A stretch of 62,931 bases of DNA, from assembly GCA_022496185.1 (NCBI GenBank), contig WTXG01000214.1:1-62931 (forward strand). Reading direction: 5' to 3'. The stretch's first letter is position 1; the number at the start of each line of letters is the position of its first letter. Made by a program: the position numbers and the translations under genes. This DNA is from Multifurca ochricompacta (lineage: Eukaryota > Basidiomycota > Agaricomycetes > Russulales > Russulaceae). The notes under the pieces are model-generated. The model had not been told where the DNA came from and ran no database searches. It saw only the letters and a program-made list of their open reading frames with translations. Positions 46,402-57,098 of this stretch are shown here, piece after piece.

Positions 46402-48023
46402 CAGAACTTGTGTCAGGTACTAATTAGGAATGTATTGTTAACCCCCCCCCCCCCCCAGCTTTTCTCATTATACGTAGACATAAAAGCGCTTTTTCGGGGG
46501 TGTGGTCACTTTACAATAGAAATCATTATTTGAGCATGAGGCATATTGCACACCACAAAAAATTGGGGTTCGGTTCAGCAGAGATCTGCCTGAGCGCACT
46601 TTAGCCTTAGGTACTTGAGCGATGACCGTTATGGTTTGAAGTTCGATTGCAGGCTGGGAATTGAAGGGTTCACTCAAACATGATTCAATGATTCAATGAT
46701 CCGTTCCTTCCTTCCTGAGAACCTCCAAAACCGGAAGAGTTACCTCGGTTCCTTGAAGAACGCGGTCAGTAAGATGTAATGGTCGATCTTGAAACCGAGA
46801 AGCGACCATTTAATTGATCGATCAATTACTTTCCTTTCTCCAACTGCGCACCTGGACTACGCCCATTATATACGGGATAAAAGCCGAGCAAGGTTTCGCG
46901 CGCTACCTTGGGGTTATCCTATTTGCTGATACGACCGACACTTCCAACAGGCGATAAACGCCACCCGAAGGTGAAGCATATTAAGGTTCCATTCTTGAAG
47001 GATGAACTCACTCATCTCTCACATGTGATTTCACAGACTATAGCCTCTGAATATCGTCGAATAAATACGAAATCGTTATATCTATTGACTACAAGCGCGA
47101 CAAATTTAAAAAATCACAAGGTAGTAATGTCTCTCATTTACTTAACTCCTATATTCAAATAAGTTGTAGTGTAAAGTGTATAAAAAAGCTCGCAAAAGAA
47201 TGTAACTTTATCAGAAATGACAGGTTACATGCAATATGGATATGTGAGAAGTGAACATGGAACATGGAAAATCAACCATCTCCGGACTTTCCGGCCCGTC
47301 TCAACCACATCTTCCCTTCCTCTCCTTTTCTCCTTCCTCGCTTTCATCATCTCGCCCCTGGTAATCATTTGTCTTGTCTGAATCTCCACACAAACACCCC
47401 CAACCTGTCTTCTGTGCTCAGCCTAAATCTTCATCTGTTGTCCTAGGTCTTGTCCTTTCCCGCTTTCCCTTCACATTTGCCACTCCAAGGACACCGTTTC
47501 AATGCGATATTACTCACACGGAATTATGGGTTAAAGGATGGGCCTTTGTGTACGTCATGAATACATTCTCTTGTTGTTTCCTCCGCGAACCCCTCAAAAT
47601 CCCCTTTCATCTTTCACACCGATTTCTCCTTATACCAGTTGTTAGCACGATAGATACGATTACAAACAACGGGGCATATTTTAACTTTTCTCTGTCTGTT
47701 ACATATTAGTATTAAAAACGCGTTAATTTTGATTCGTTGGTACTGTGGACAAAACATTATGTGGTGTTTTTCTTACCACTACTGCCCTCACCCTCTCTGT
47801 GGGGAGAATATCTTGCAACCATCTCCTTTCCAAATATTTTGTAAAGAATTATCATCAGGAATTCAACTGCCTGACTTGCATTGCGAGGAAAATAAAGGGG
47901 ATGCTTTGCTTGATCGCCCTGCAAGTTCCTGGCGACTGTCTAATCGCGAGGCAGTGTAGCGCAGTGCCCTTAACCCCGATTTTCTGGTTTTACACACAAC
48001 CGCACTCTAATCACAATACCCCC
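46402..48023. other. Intergenic region with a poly-C tract
   Basis: A run of about 15 C lies at 46442-46456, just downstream of the acyltransferase stop. The remainder is AT-rich with no supported gene. The last few hundred bases should contain the NLR-B promoter. Confidence 0.45.
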
Positions 48024-51000
48024 ATGTCAGCATCTCAGAAAACACCCTGCCATCCTCTAAGCTTAATTTTATCTCAATATTCGAGTCTGCATCGAAAGAG
48101 TACAAAGAATAACCAGAGAAGACCTAGACGCCCATCCATTTGCGGCCGTCCTTGACAATTGCGACTCTCCTGATGCCATCTCGCGAGTATTTCGAAAGCA
48201 AGCTCATGTATTCGATGAATTCCGGAAGGGAGACGAAAGATTGATGCAATGGTTGAATCCAACAATTCATATCCTATTCACGGTTTCCGCGACCCTTGGA
48301 GAAGGGATCGGGCTGGTAAGCCTTAAATGGTGCTTTTTGCTCTGCATCATGCTGTTTCAATGCGGATTGTTTTTTTTTTTTTTTTAAGCCATTCTCTCCG
48401 GGAAAAGCTATATTTTCAGGAATTGGTATTTGCTTGCGGTACATCTCTTCTCATGTCCATTAGCACACGTTCCTTTAACCTTCAACACCCTCAGGCTGCA
48501 AAGGATGTTGTTGCGAGCCACGACACGCTCGTGAGCCTATTTGAACGCATTCAAGGCTTCCTCGAACGTCTAAAGATATACATTGATATTCCCCTCACAC
48601 CGCAATTCACGGAGGTGCTTGGGAAGGTCATGGCCCAGGTGCTCTTGATTCTTGCGATTTCAACAAAGACGATGACGCAGAGACGAATCAGTGAGCGCAT
48701 TTAGGGTGATCTGGTATATCGTTGTTGGCTCACCATGGCGCAGAAAAATATCTGAAAAGGCTTGTGGGAAGGACAGACGTCGAGGATGCAATGAATCGGT
48801 TGGACATGCTCACCCAGGAAGAGACACGGATGGCTGTGGCGAAAAACTTGGAGGTTACCCATGTGTTGATGGAAACGTAAAGGCGATTAAGGAAATCGCA
48901 CACGATGTCGATGGCAACTTGAAGGCGATCAAGAAGGTCACACATGATGTCGACAGAAACGTGAAGGTTATCAACGAGGTCGTACGCGATGTTGGTAACG
49001 ACACAAAGGCAATAAAGGAGGCCACACACAGCGTCAGCGACGATGTCAAGATGATCAAAAAAGGTGCCCAATTTTTCTTTGAATACCCACACATGAAATG
49101 CTGACGCTTGATTGCGAAACAGAAACAGAACAACTACGCGTTAGTTTTCTCCTAATTTTATGACCTTTCTTGGCCGAGACTAAAATGGCCTCACAGGAAA
49201 CCAGTCCACAGAGAAGCTTCGAGCATGGCTTTCTCCACCGAATCCTTCTATAAATCACAATGTCGCTCGTGACACTCGTCATGACGGGACTGCAACTTGG
49301 TTTATACAAGGCCGAACTTTTAACGAATGGAAGGCGAATGGTTCCATGTTGTGGATTCGAGGAAACCGTACGTTTTTCTTGTCGCTTTTCCTTCTTGACA
49401 TCTAATTGCTTCCGTTCTGCAGCGGGTCTGGAAAGAGCATTCTCTGGTACGCGGCTCTTCAGTTGTCTAAATTCTGGGTATTTACATTCTCGACAAGCTC
49501 CACTATCATCGAAGATATCGAGGGCCTTCAAGCTTCGGGAAAAGCCTTGATGGCCTACTACTATTTTGATTTCAAGGACATGGCAAAGCGCGACGTTCGT
49601 GGATTACTCTCCTCCCTTCTAATTCAGCTCTGCGATTACTCAGAGGATTGCTGGAGCGTCCTTTCTCGACTGTATGCCCTACACCGTGATGGCTCAAACC
49701 AACCGAATGAAGCCACACTCGCACATTGTCTAAGAGACATGCTCGAGCTTCCAGGTCAACTCAAAGTCTACCTCATCATGGACGCCCTGGATGAATGTCC
49801 AAATACAACGGGGTTTCCGTCTCCGCGCGAGAAGGTATTGGGCCTTGTGGAGGGGCTTGTCAAGCAACAGCATCCGAACCTGTACGTCTGTGTCACCAGT
49901 CGCCCTGAACAAGATATCCGAGCAGTTCTCGAGCCTTGACATTGCCGCAATTCCTTGTTTCCCTTCACGAGGAAAAGGACAAAGAGAAGACATCGTTGGT
50001 TTTGTCGAATCCGTAGTTTACTCAGACAGAACGATGCGGAGGTGGAGAGCAGGCGATAAGGAATTGGTCATTAATACCCTTTCTGAGAAAGCTGGTGGAA
50101 TGTGAGCCATTACCACCTCCGCTAATGCGCGTGATCACTTATTTCTCATAATATGAACGCAGGTTTCGATGGGTATTTTGCCAGCTAGACACCCTCCGCC
50201 GCTGCATTCCGGCAAGTATCAAGTGTGCTCTAAATGAGCTCCGGTTACCTGGATGAAACATACGAACGGACATTAGAAGGAATTCCTGAAGAGAAATGGC
50301 AGCACGCCCACCGTCTCTTCCAGTGTTTAATTGCATCGGTTCGACCACTTAAGGTCGAAGAACTTGCGGAGATCTTTGCGATTCAGTTTGATTCGCAAAC
50401 TGCGCCCAAGTTGGAGGAGGGCTGGCGCCCTGAAGATGCGGAAGAGGCAGTTCTATCGGCATGCTCAAGTTTAATCTCCGTCATTGATGTCGAAGGTTCT
50501 CAAGTCGTTCAATTCTCGCATTTTTCAGTGAAGGAGTTCTTGACTTCGGATCGCCTTGCGAACAGAAGGGTGGAAGCATTTGCGTTACTACATACCTTTA
50601 GAACCGGCGCACATGCTCCTTGCTCAAGCCTGCCTCACAACGCTACTCCAGCTAGATGAAGATATCCACAAAGATCGGCTGGGGAAATTTCCACTTGCTT
50701 TCTATGCAGCTCAGTATTGGGTCGAGCACGCCAAGTCCGAAAACATTTCGCCACAGATTCGATATGACATTGAGCGATTATTTGATGCAACCAAGCCACA
50801 CTTTCGGGCATGGATCTGGATCTATGACATAGACAGAGGAAAGGAACTATCGCGAAGGATCTCAATGAACGGCCGTTGGAACCGGGAGCAAGGCCTTTAT
50901 ATTATGCGGCGTTATGCGGACTTCGTGGTCTAGCAGAGCACCTCATTAGTATATCCCCGCAAGATATACATCTTAAAGGGGGCCAACGTGGTACCCCGTT

Positions 51001-51469
51001 GCATGCGGCCTCATATTGTGGACACGCCAAGCTTATTCACCTTCTAATCGCGCATGGTGTCGATGCGAACGTGCAGAGCGAGAGCCGCTGGACTCCATTG
51101 CATGATGCATCTAGCATGGGACACCTCGAGGCCGTGGACTTACTGCTTCAGCACAATGCCGATCTTAACGCCAAGGATGGGAGCAGCTGGACGCCTCTGC
51201 ACTTCGCAGCAGCAGGCGGACATTTGAAAGTTGTGCAATTGCTCCTTGAGCGCGGAGCCGACATACACGCACTGACTAGTCTAAAAAGCACCCCACTGCA
51301 TCTGGCATCTATTGAAGGGATGCTCGATGTCGCTCGGTTATTGCTCGCGCGCGGTGCAGACGTGAATGCAGGGCATCAAGATAGTTGGTCTCCATTTCGT
51401 GTGGCATCTATTAATGACCGTCACGAGGTTATGCAGTTTTTGTTGGAGCACGGCGCCAAGGAACAATAG
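48024..51469 (+). pseudogene. NLR-B: Goodbye-NACHT-ankyrin protein, frameshifted
   Basis: STAND/NLR-like receptor related to NLR-C. The Goodbye-type domain (HPFAAVLDNCDSP, FRKGDERLMQWLNP) lies at about 48070-48315. A second helical exon runs from about 48494, then a 14-residue repeat linker (48865-49065). Next come the RGNxGSGKSIL P-loop across an intron near 49430, Walker B YLIMDALDECP near 49770-49800, SRPEQD, and the DETYERTLEGIPEEKWQHAH winged-helix-like region. Four to five ankyrin repeats (50960-51466) follow. Comparison with C shows one-base frame breaks near 48040, 48108, 48852, 49432, 49937, 50245, 50565 and 50880. The ATG is shared in context with C (ATGTC-GCA-CTCAGAAAACA). Confidence 0.85.
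48865..49065 (+). repeat. 42-bp (14-residue) repeats in the NLR-B linker, ~5 units
   Basis: Units are VDGNVKAIKEIAHD, VDGNLKAIKKVTHD, VDRNVKVINEVVRD, VGNDTKAIKEATHS and a partial VSDDVKMIKKG. The regular spacing of V, I/L and V predicts a long amphipathic coiled coil between the N-terminal and NACHT domains. NLR-C has eight. Confidence 0.9.
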
Positions 51470-51839
51470 ACTGGAGCAATTGAACCTCAAGGCTAACACT
51501 ATGCGCGGCGAATATGCAGTCTTGAGCTCAGTACATTGCAGTTGCGCGGGAGGTAGTTAATCTATTTCATTGGAGCCGAGCTAGAAAGGGTGTTATCTAT
51601 AGGAGAGGTGGAAATTCTTTAACTATGTGGGATGACACGGGTAGTGTGGCAGGGATATCACACTGACCTGCAAGCGGGGAGAGCATATACTTTAGAAAGA
51701 GAACGCCCAGTTACGGTAAACCATTGACTCAGTATTACTGGATGGGCATGGCAGGCTGTGGTTCAATAAATCAAGCCTCACTGGAATCACGGAGTAACGT
51801 TTTAGTTTCGGTATCGGCGTTATTCTGCCTTGAACCCCA
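51470..51839. other. Intergenic region
   Basis: 3' flank of NLR-B. No gene seen. Confidence 0.4.
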
Positions 51840-52230
51840 TGGGGACCTGGGCTCATTGGCATTTGGAGATGAAATGTTTTGGTACGAGTCGTGGTTCAGT
51901 TCGGGGTGCTTGAACTTGCAAATACGCTGTTTGCTGGTTCCGTTTGACCTCGTACTTGACGTTTTCGAGGAGTTCTTTAGCACACAAAGAGAAAATAAAA
52001 AAAAGAGAGAGAGAGAAATGCTGTTTGATTTCTTCTGCTTCTGTTGGCTCACTGGCTGGACTACTACAAGCATTGTATGTACCTTTATATAGTCGTCGAG
52101 AGAGCTAATTGAAGGAGTGTTATGAAGCAGAAGAAGAAGAATATGTTGAAAGAGGGTGAAGCCGCACGAGGCGAGGCAAGATGAAAGTGAAAGTTGATGA
52201 AAGTGGGCAATAAGTATAATATGAGAGAAG
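51840..52230 (-). CDS. Small repeated gene family, copy 3
   Basis: The best-preserved member of the family at 21190-21670 and 31880-32350, and the only one on the minus strand. A TATA box (ATATAA, near 52085-52090) precedes ATGCTTG. One frame is open through PTEAEEIKQHF, a hydrophobic SLSLFFIFSLC, and then KELLENVKYEVKRNQQTAYL to about 51870. Another frame is also open through the same DNA, so the true product is uncertain. An intron with GTGAGC donor is possible. It sits between the convergent NLR-B and NLR-C genes. Family and function are unknown. Confidence 0.4.
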
Positions 52231-52474
52231 GAATGAATGAGTAAGCAGCTCTCGGAACATGCACACATGTGCCACGTGATGATTTTAACACTCCCGACTG
52301 TGCCGTCTGTTGTTTTCTATGCCTTGCCATTCTCTTTCTGCAGCTACGACATGTTTCCAAAACCACCAACCAACAACGTCAATTCGGCTTCTCACTCAAA
52401 ATAATAAACGGATCACTCCTGGTGCGGTTTGTATCACGATACAATGGAATATATCCTGCTATGCTGGGGTAACC

Positions 52475-55400
52475 CTAATATATACCTGTGGCTCCATGCT
52501 CCAACAGCAATTTCTCAATCTCGCGATTTCCCCTGGCCGCCTTGATCGGAGTCCAGCTATTCGTTGGCACCCCATTCACGTCTGCACCGTGGAAGGAGTA
52601 CCGTACGACCTCAAGTTCTCCCTGGAAAGATGCAAGGTGCAATGGAGTGTTCCCGTTCTCATTTTGTGCGTGGATGTCGGCACCGTACTCAAGAAGTAGC
52701 TGCGTTACTTTGGGACCGCCGTTCGATGACGCATTGTGCAAGGGTGTCCGGCTCGTCCTATTCCTGGCCTCGGTATTGGCGCTGTGCTGTAGCAGTAAAC
52801 GTGCAGTTTCGAGCTGTCCATCGTAGGATGCAGAATGCAGTGGAGTCCAGAGATGTTGTCCTGCACATTCACTTCCGCTCCGTGCGCGATCAACAGCTCC
52901 ATAACTTCTAAATGTCCGCCCATAACTGCTACCCACAACGGACTACTCCTTCCGTGTTTCTTGTATTGACATCAGCTCCTCGCTCAAGTAAGAGACGTGC
53001 AACATCTATGTGTCCTCTGCTCGATGCTGCGCACAACGGAGTCTTGAGATTTCCACCGCTGACATTTACGTCCTGCGTCTGCGTAGTGATGAGGTGCTCT
53101 GTCAGGCCACGAAGTCCGCATAGTGCCGCATAGTATAAAGGCGTGGCACTTGGCTGTTGTGGGTGTTCCTCGAGATCGTTGAGTAACAATTCCTGTCCTC
53201 GTCCATATCATGGATCCAAACCCATGCTCGAAAATACGGTAGAGTCGAATCAAATAGACGCTCCATTCCATCTTGAATCTGCGATGACACATTTTTGAAC
53301 CTGGCGTGCTCGACCCAGTTTTGAGCTGCGTAGAAAGCCAAAGGGAATCTCGTCAGCCCACCCTTGTTGATATGTTTATCTAGCTGAAGTAGGGTCGTAA
53401 GGCATGCTTGTGCAAGAATCGTATGCGCTGGCTCGAATGGGATGTAGAAACGTGAAATGTTTCCCACTGTTCTGGCGGAGAGGCGATCTGCAGTTAGAAA
53501 CTCCTTGACAGAGAAGTGGGAAAACTGGACAATTTGAGAGCCTTGCATATCAACGACAGCGATTAAGCTCGAGCATGCAGATAGCACTGCCTCTTCTGCA
53601 TCATCCGGCCGCCAGCCCTCCTCCAACCTGGGAGCCGCTCGCGAGTCAAATTGAATTGCAAAGATCTCTGCAAGTTCTTCAACACCAAGAGGGCGAACGG
53701 ATGCTATAAGACACTGGAACAGCCGGTAAGCGTGTTGCCATTTCTCCTCTGGGATCCCTTCTAATGTCCGTTCATATGTTTCATCTAGTGTAGTCGGCAA
53801 TTCGTTCAGGGCACGCTTGATACTTGCCGGAATACATCGACGAAGGGTGTCTAGCTGGCAGAACACCCATCGGAACCTGTGTTGTATCAGAAATAATGGC
53901 CATACGCATTGGCGGGGAAAACCGGTTTCTTACATTCCACCAGCTCGTTCAGAAAGCGTATTAATAACCAGTTCCTTGTCCTCCGCTCTCCACCTCCGCA
54001 TCGTTCTATCTGAGCGAACGACAGAATTGACATAGTCGAGAATGTCTTCCCTTTGCCCTGTTTCTTCGTGAAGGGATACAAGATATGGTGCGGATGCCAA
54101 GGGTTCAAGAGCCGTTCGGATATCTTGCTCTGGACGGCTAGTGACGCAGAGGTACAAGTTTGGATGGTGTTGGTTGACAAGCCCCTCCATAACGCGCAAT
54201 ACTCTCTCGCGTGGAGATGGAAACCCCGTGGTATTTGGACATTCATCCAGGGCATCTATGACAAGGTAGACGCCAACTTGTCCTGGAAACTCGAGCATGC
54301 TTCTTAGACATTGTGTAAGTGCGACCTCACTCGGCTGGTCGGACCATCACGGTGATGGTGTATAGTTGGGCAAGGAGTCCCAGCAATCGTCTGAGTCGTC
54401 ACAGAGCTGAGTGAGAAGGGAGGATAGTAAGCCGCGAACGTCGCGCTTTGACACATCTTTGAAGTCGAAATAGTAGTAGGCCATCAAGGCTTTTCTGGCA
54501 GATTTCAGGCGCTTTATGTCCTCAATGATCGTGAGCTTTTCGAAAAAAGAAATGGATTTCTAATGTTTAGAGAACCACAGGACCACGTACCAGAGAATGC
54601 TCTTGCCTGACCCCGCTGTGGAACCAGAGAGATAATTAAAACACGCGAAGTGACAGATGTTGAGAAAAGCGCACGATTCCCGCGTATCCACAACAAACAA
54701 CCGTTCATCTTCCATTCGCTGAAAGTGCGACCCTCAGTAAACCACGTCGCAGTTCCACCATGGTGCATGTCCCTCGCAGTGTTGTGATTGATCGAAGGAT
54801 TTGGAGGAGAGAGCCATCCTCGGAGCCTGTCTCGCGACTGGTTTCCTGTCAGGTTGTTATTTTAGGCCCTCCCTATAACGATAGCACAAGGAGACAACTA
54901 ACGGCTTAATCTGTCTGTCGCTGTTTTATAAAACCCGGTGTCAATATTAGATCCGTAGATTGTTCAATCAAATTTGATTACCTTCTTTAATCACCTTGAC
55001 ATTCTCGTCGACGCCATGTGTCGCCTCCTTGATCACCTTTGTATCCTTTCCAAATTCATGTACAACCTCATTTATGGCCTTCACCTTTGTATCGATACTA
55101 TCCGTGACCTCCGTTATAGTCTTCACGTTGCTGTTCACCGTTTGCGTGACTTCGTTCATCGCCTTTACCTTCCCATCCATCTCGTACACGACCCCCTTGA
55201 CCACCCTCGTGTCCTTACTGACATCTTCCACGATCTCCTTCACGGCCTTCACATTCCCATCCACCTCTTCTGCCGTCTCCTCAATCACCTTTACCTTTCT
55301 GTCAACGCCATGTGTCACCTCCAAGTTCCTCGCCACACCCATCCTAGTCTCTTCCTGGGTGAGCGTATCCAGCCTTTGTAGCGCATCTTCAATCTCTGTC

Positions 55401-56128
55401 CTGCCCACAAGCTTTTTAAGATACTTTTCTGCGCCGTTGTTAGCCAAGTAAGGATATAAGATATGACTGAATTAGCTCACTGATTCGTCTCTGGGTCATT
55501 GCTTTAGTGGATAGCGCGAGGATGAATAGTACTTGGGCCATTATTTTTCCAAGAAGTTCCGTAAACTGTGGTGTGAGAGGAATGCCGACGTATATCTTGA
55601 GACGTTGAAGGAAGTTGTCTATGCGCTCAAATAGGTTGGCGAGGGTGTCGTGGCTTGTAATAACGTCCTTGGCTGCCTGAGATTGTTGGATGTTACTGGG
55701 ACGACTTTAAGGAACATGGGAAGAGAGGTACCGCAAGAAGAACACCGATCCCAGCAAATATCACCTTTCCGGGAGAGAATGGCTAAAGGGTTTATATATT
55801 TACACAGTGATATAGAACAACAAAAGATCTATCGAGACTCACGAGTCCGATTCCCTCTCCAAGTGTGGCGGAAAATGTAAACAAGATATGAACGATTGGA
55901 TCGAGCCATTGCATTATTCTATCATCTCCCTTGCGGAATTTATCGAACGCATTCGCTTGTTTCCGAAATATGGCCAAGATTGCATCAGGAGATTGGCAAT
56001 TTTCAAGAACAGCAGCGAAAGGGTGTGTTTGCAGATCTTGTCTGGTTAATTTGTTATACTCTTTTGAGGCAGTCTCGAATATTGAGATAAATTGGAAGAG
56101 GGGGAGTTGTTTTCTGAGTTGCAGACAT
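52475..56128 (-). pseudogene. NLR-C: Goodbye-NACHT-ankyrin protein, frameshifted
   Basis: Closest relative of NLR-B and facing it. Goodbye-type domain at about 56090-55840 (RQDLQTHPFAAVLENC, FRKGDDRIMQWLDP). The helical exon and the EDALQRLDTLTQEE segment follow, then eight 14-residue repeats (55303-54968). P-loop GSGKSIL near 54620, Walker B YLVIDALDECP near 54270-54240, SRPEQD, and DETYERTLEGIPEEKWQHAY near 53780. About five ankyrin repeats run to 52490. Single-base frame breaks against B and the family pattern lie near 56105, 54335, 53175 and 52905, fewer than in B. The post-NACHT region (53866-53190) is one long open exon. It is either a young pseudogene or a functional gene with errors in the sequence. 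Confidence 0.85.
54968..55303 (-). repeat. 42-bp (14-residue) repeats in the NLR-C linker, 8 units
   Basis: Units begin VDRKVKVIEETAEE, VDGNVKAVKEIVED, VSKDTRVVKGVVYE, MDGKVKAMNEVTQT, VNSNVKTITEVTDS, IDTKVKAINEVVHE, FGKDTKVIKEATHG and VDENVKVIKEGNQI. The frame is open across the whole array. The predicted coiled coil is about 112 residues, against about 67 in NLR-B. Confidence 0.92.
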
Positions 56129-57098
56129 GGGGATACTGTAGTAGAGCTTGCTCGTCTCGAAAAGGGAGGTGTCGGGCGGATTTGAGGACAGGCAGTAGGC
56201 CGACATACACACACTGCCTCATGGGCGAACCCAGGTGAAATCTAGATACAGAAATAAGTAGATAAGATAACAGACGCACAGCGCGATCCTGATCACATGA
56301 TCAAGTAGGAAAGTGTCACGAGTCACGAGCCCGACGGAGACATGTCACGGCCATGTGATGCGGGTCTTGTAGCAACCATCTGCGCAGTTTTGTGTCACAA
56401 AATCGCTCACCCATATCTCCTTAGCCTAAAGCCCAGTCCAGGTGTTACTACACAGCAAGCAGCTTGACTATTAGCACTGCACCGCTGCCCGCCTGCCGCC
56501 ATCTCTTTTACGATCATGTCCAAATGTCTCTGCACCAGGAACGCTGACCAGGCAAGCCAGCCCTCCCGGGAGAATGGACGTCGTACTGTTTCCTCAGTTT
56601 TACCCGATAGAGGCAAGCGTTTTTGCTGCCGTCACAACTTTGTCTCGCTTTGAAAGAGCGCCGATTCTCGACCCTTCCCGGAGATCTAGGCAAATGTAGC
56701 GGCATCGTGCAGGTATCTATGTCCGTGTCCCCACGGTTTGGAGAATCAAGGATGGCTCTGGGCTCGGCGGGAAATTTTTTTTCCCATCACCAATTGGGAC
56801 CGGACCACTTCGTCGTTTAATATTAATTCGAAGAGTTTTCCTGGTTTCAGTTCTGAAAGTCAGCTTTGATGTCTGTCTTGGCTAAGAGCTGCTTCTCGTT
56901 AATCTCAGAGGAATTGACCAATTCAATCTCTGCTCCCCGTTAGACAAGAGTGTCGTTCATACTTTTCGATTGAGATACGATATACACCTAATTCCACAAC
57001 CCAATGTAGTATACCTATATTTCGTGTACAGTTAGACCTGCGCAGCGGGGATTGACGTGAGTACCCTAAGCCTTTATGATACACCTACACATCTGCAT
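56129..57098. other. Intergenic region between NLR-C and NLR-D
   Basis: Contains a block at 56430-56485 resembling 20820-20875 (CAGCTTGACTATTAGCACTG versus CAGCTCAACTATCAGCACTA). No gene supported. Confidence 0.45.

Noticed and set aside
47264..47990. Open frames upstream of NLR-B as a separate gene
   Set aside because: No domain, no convincing splice structure, and consistent with promoter DNA.
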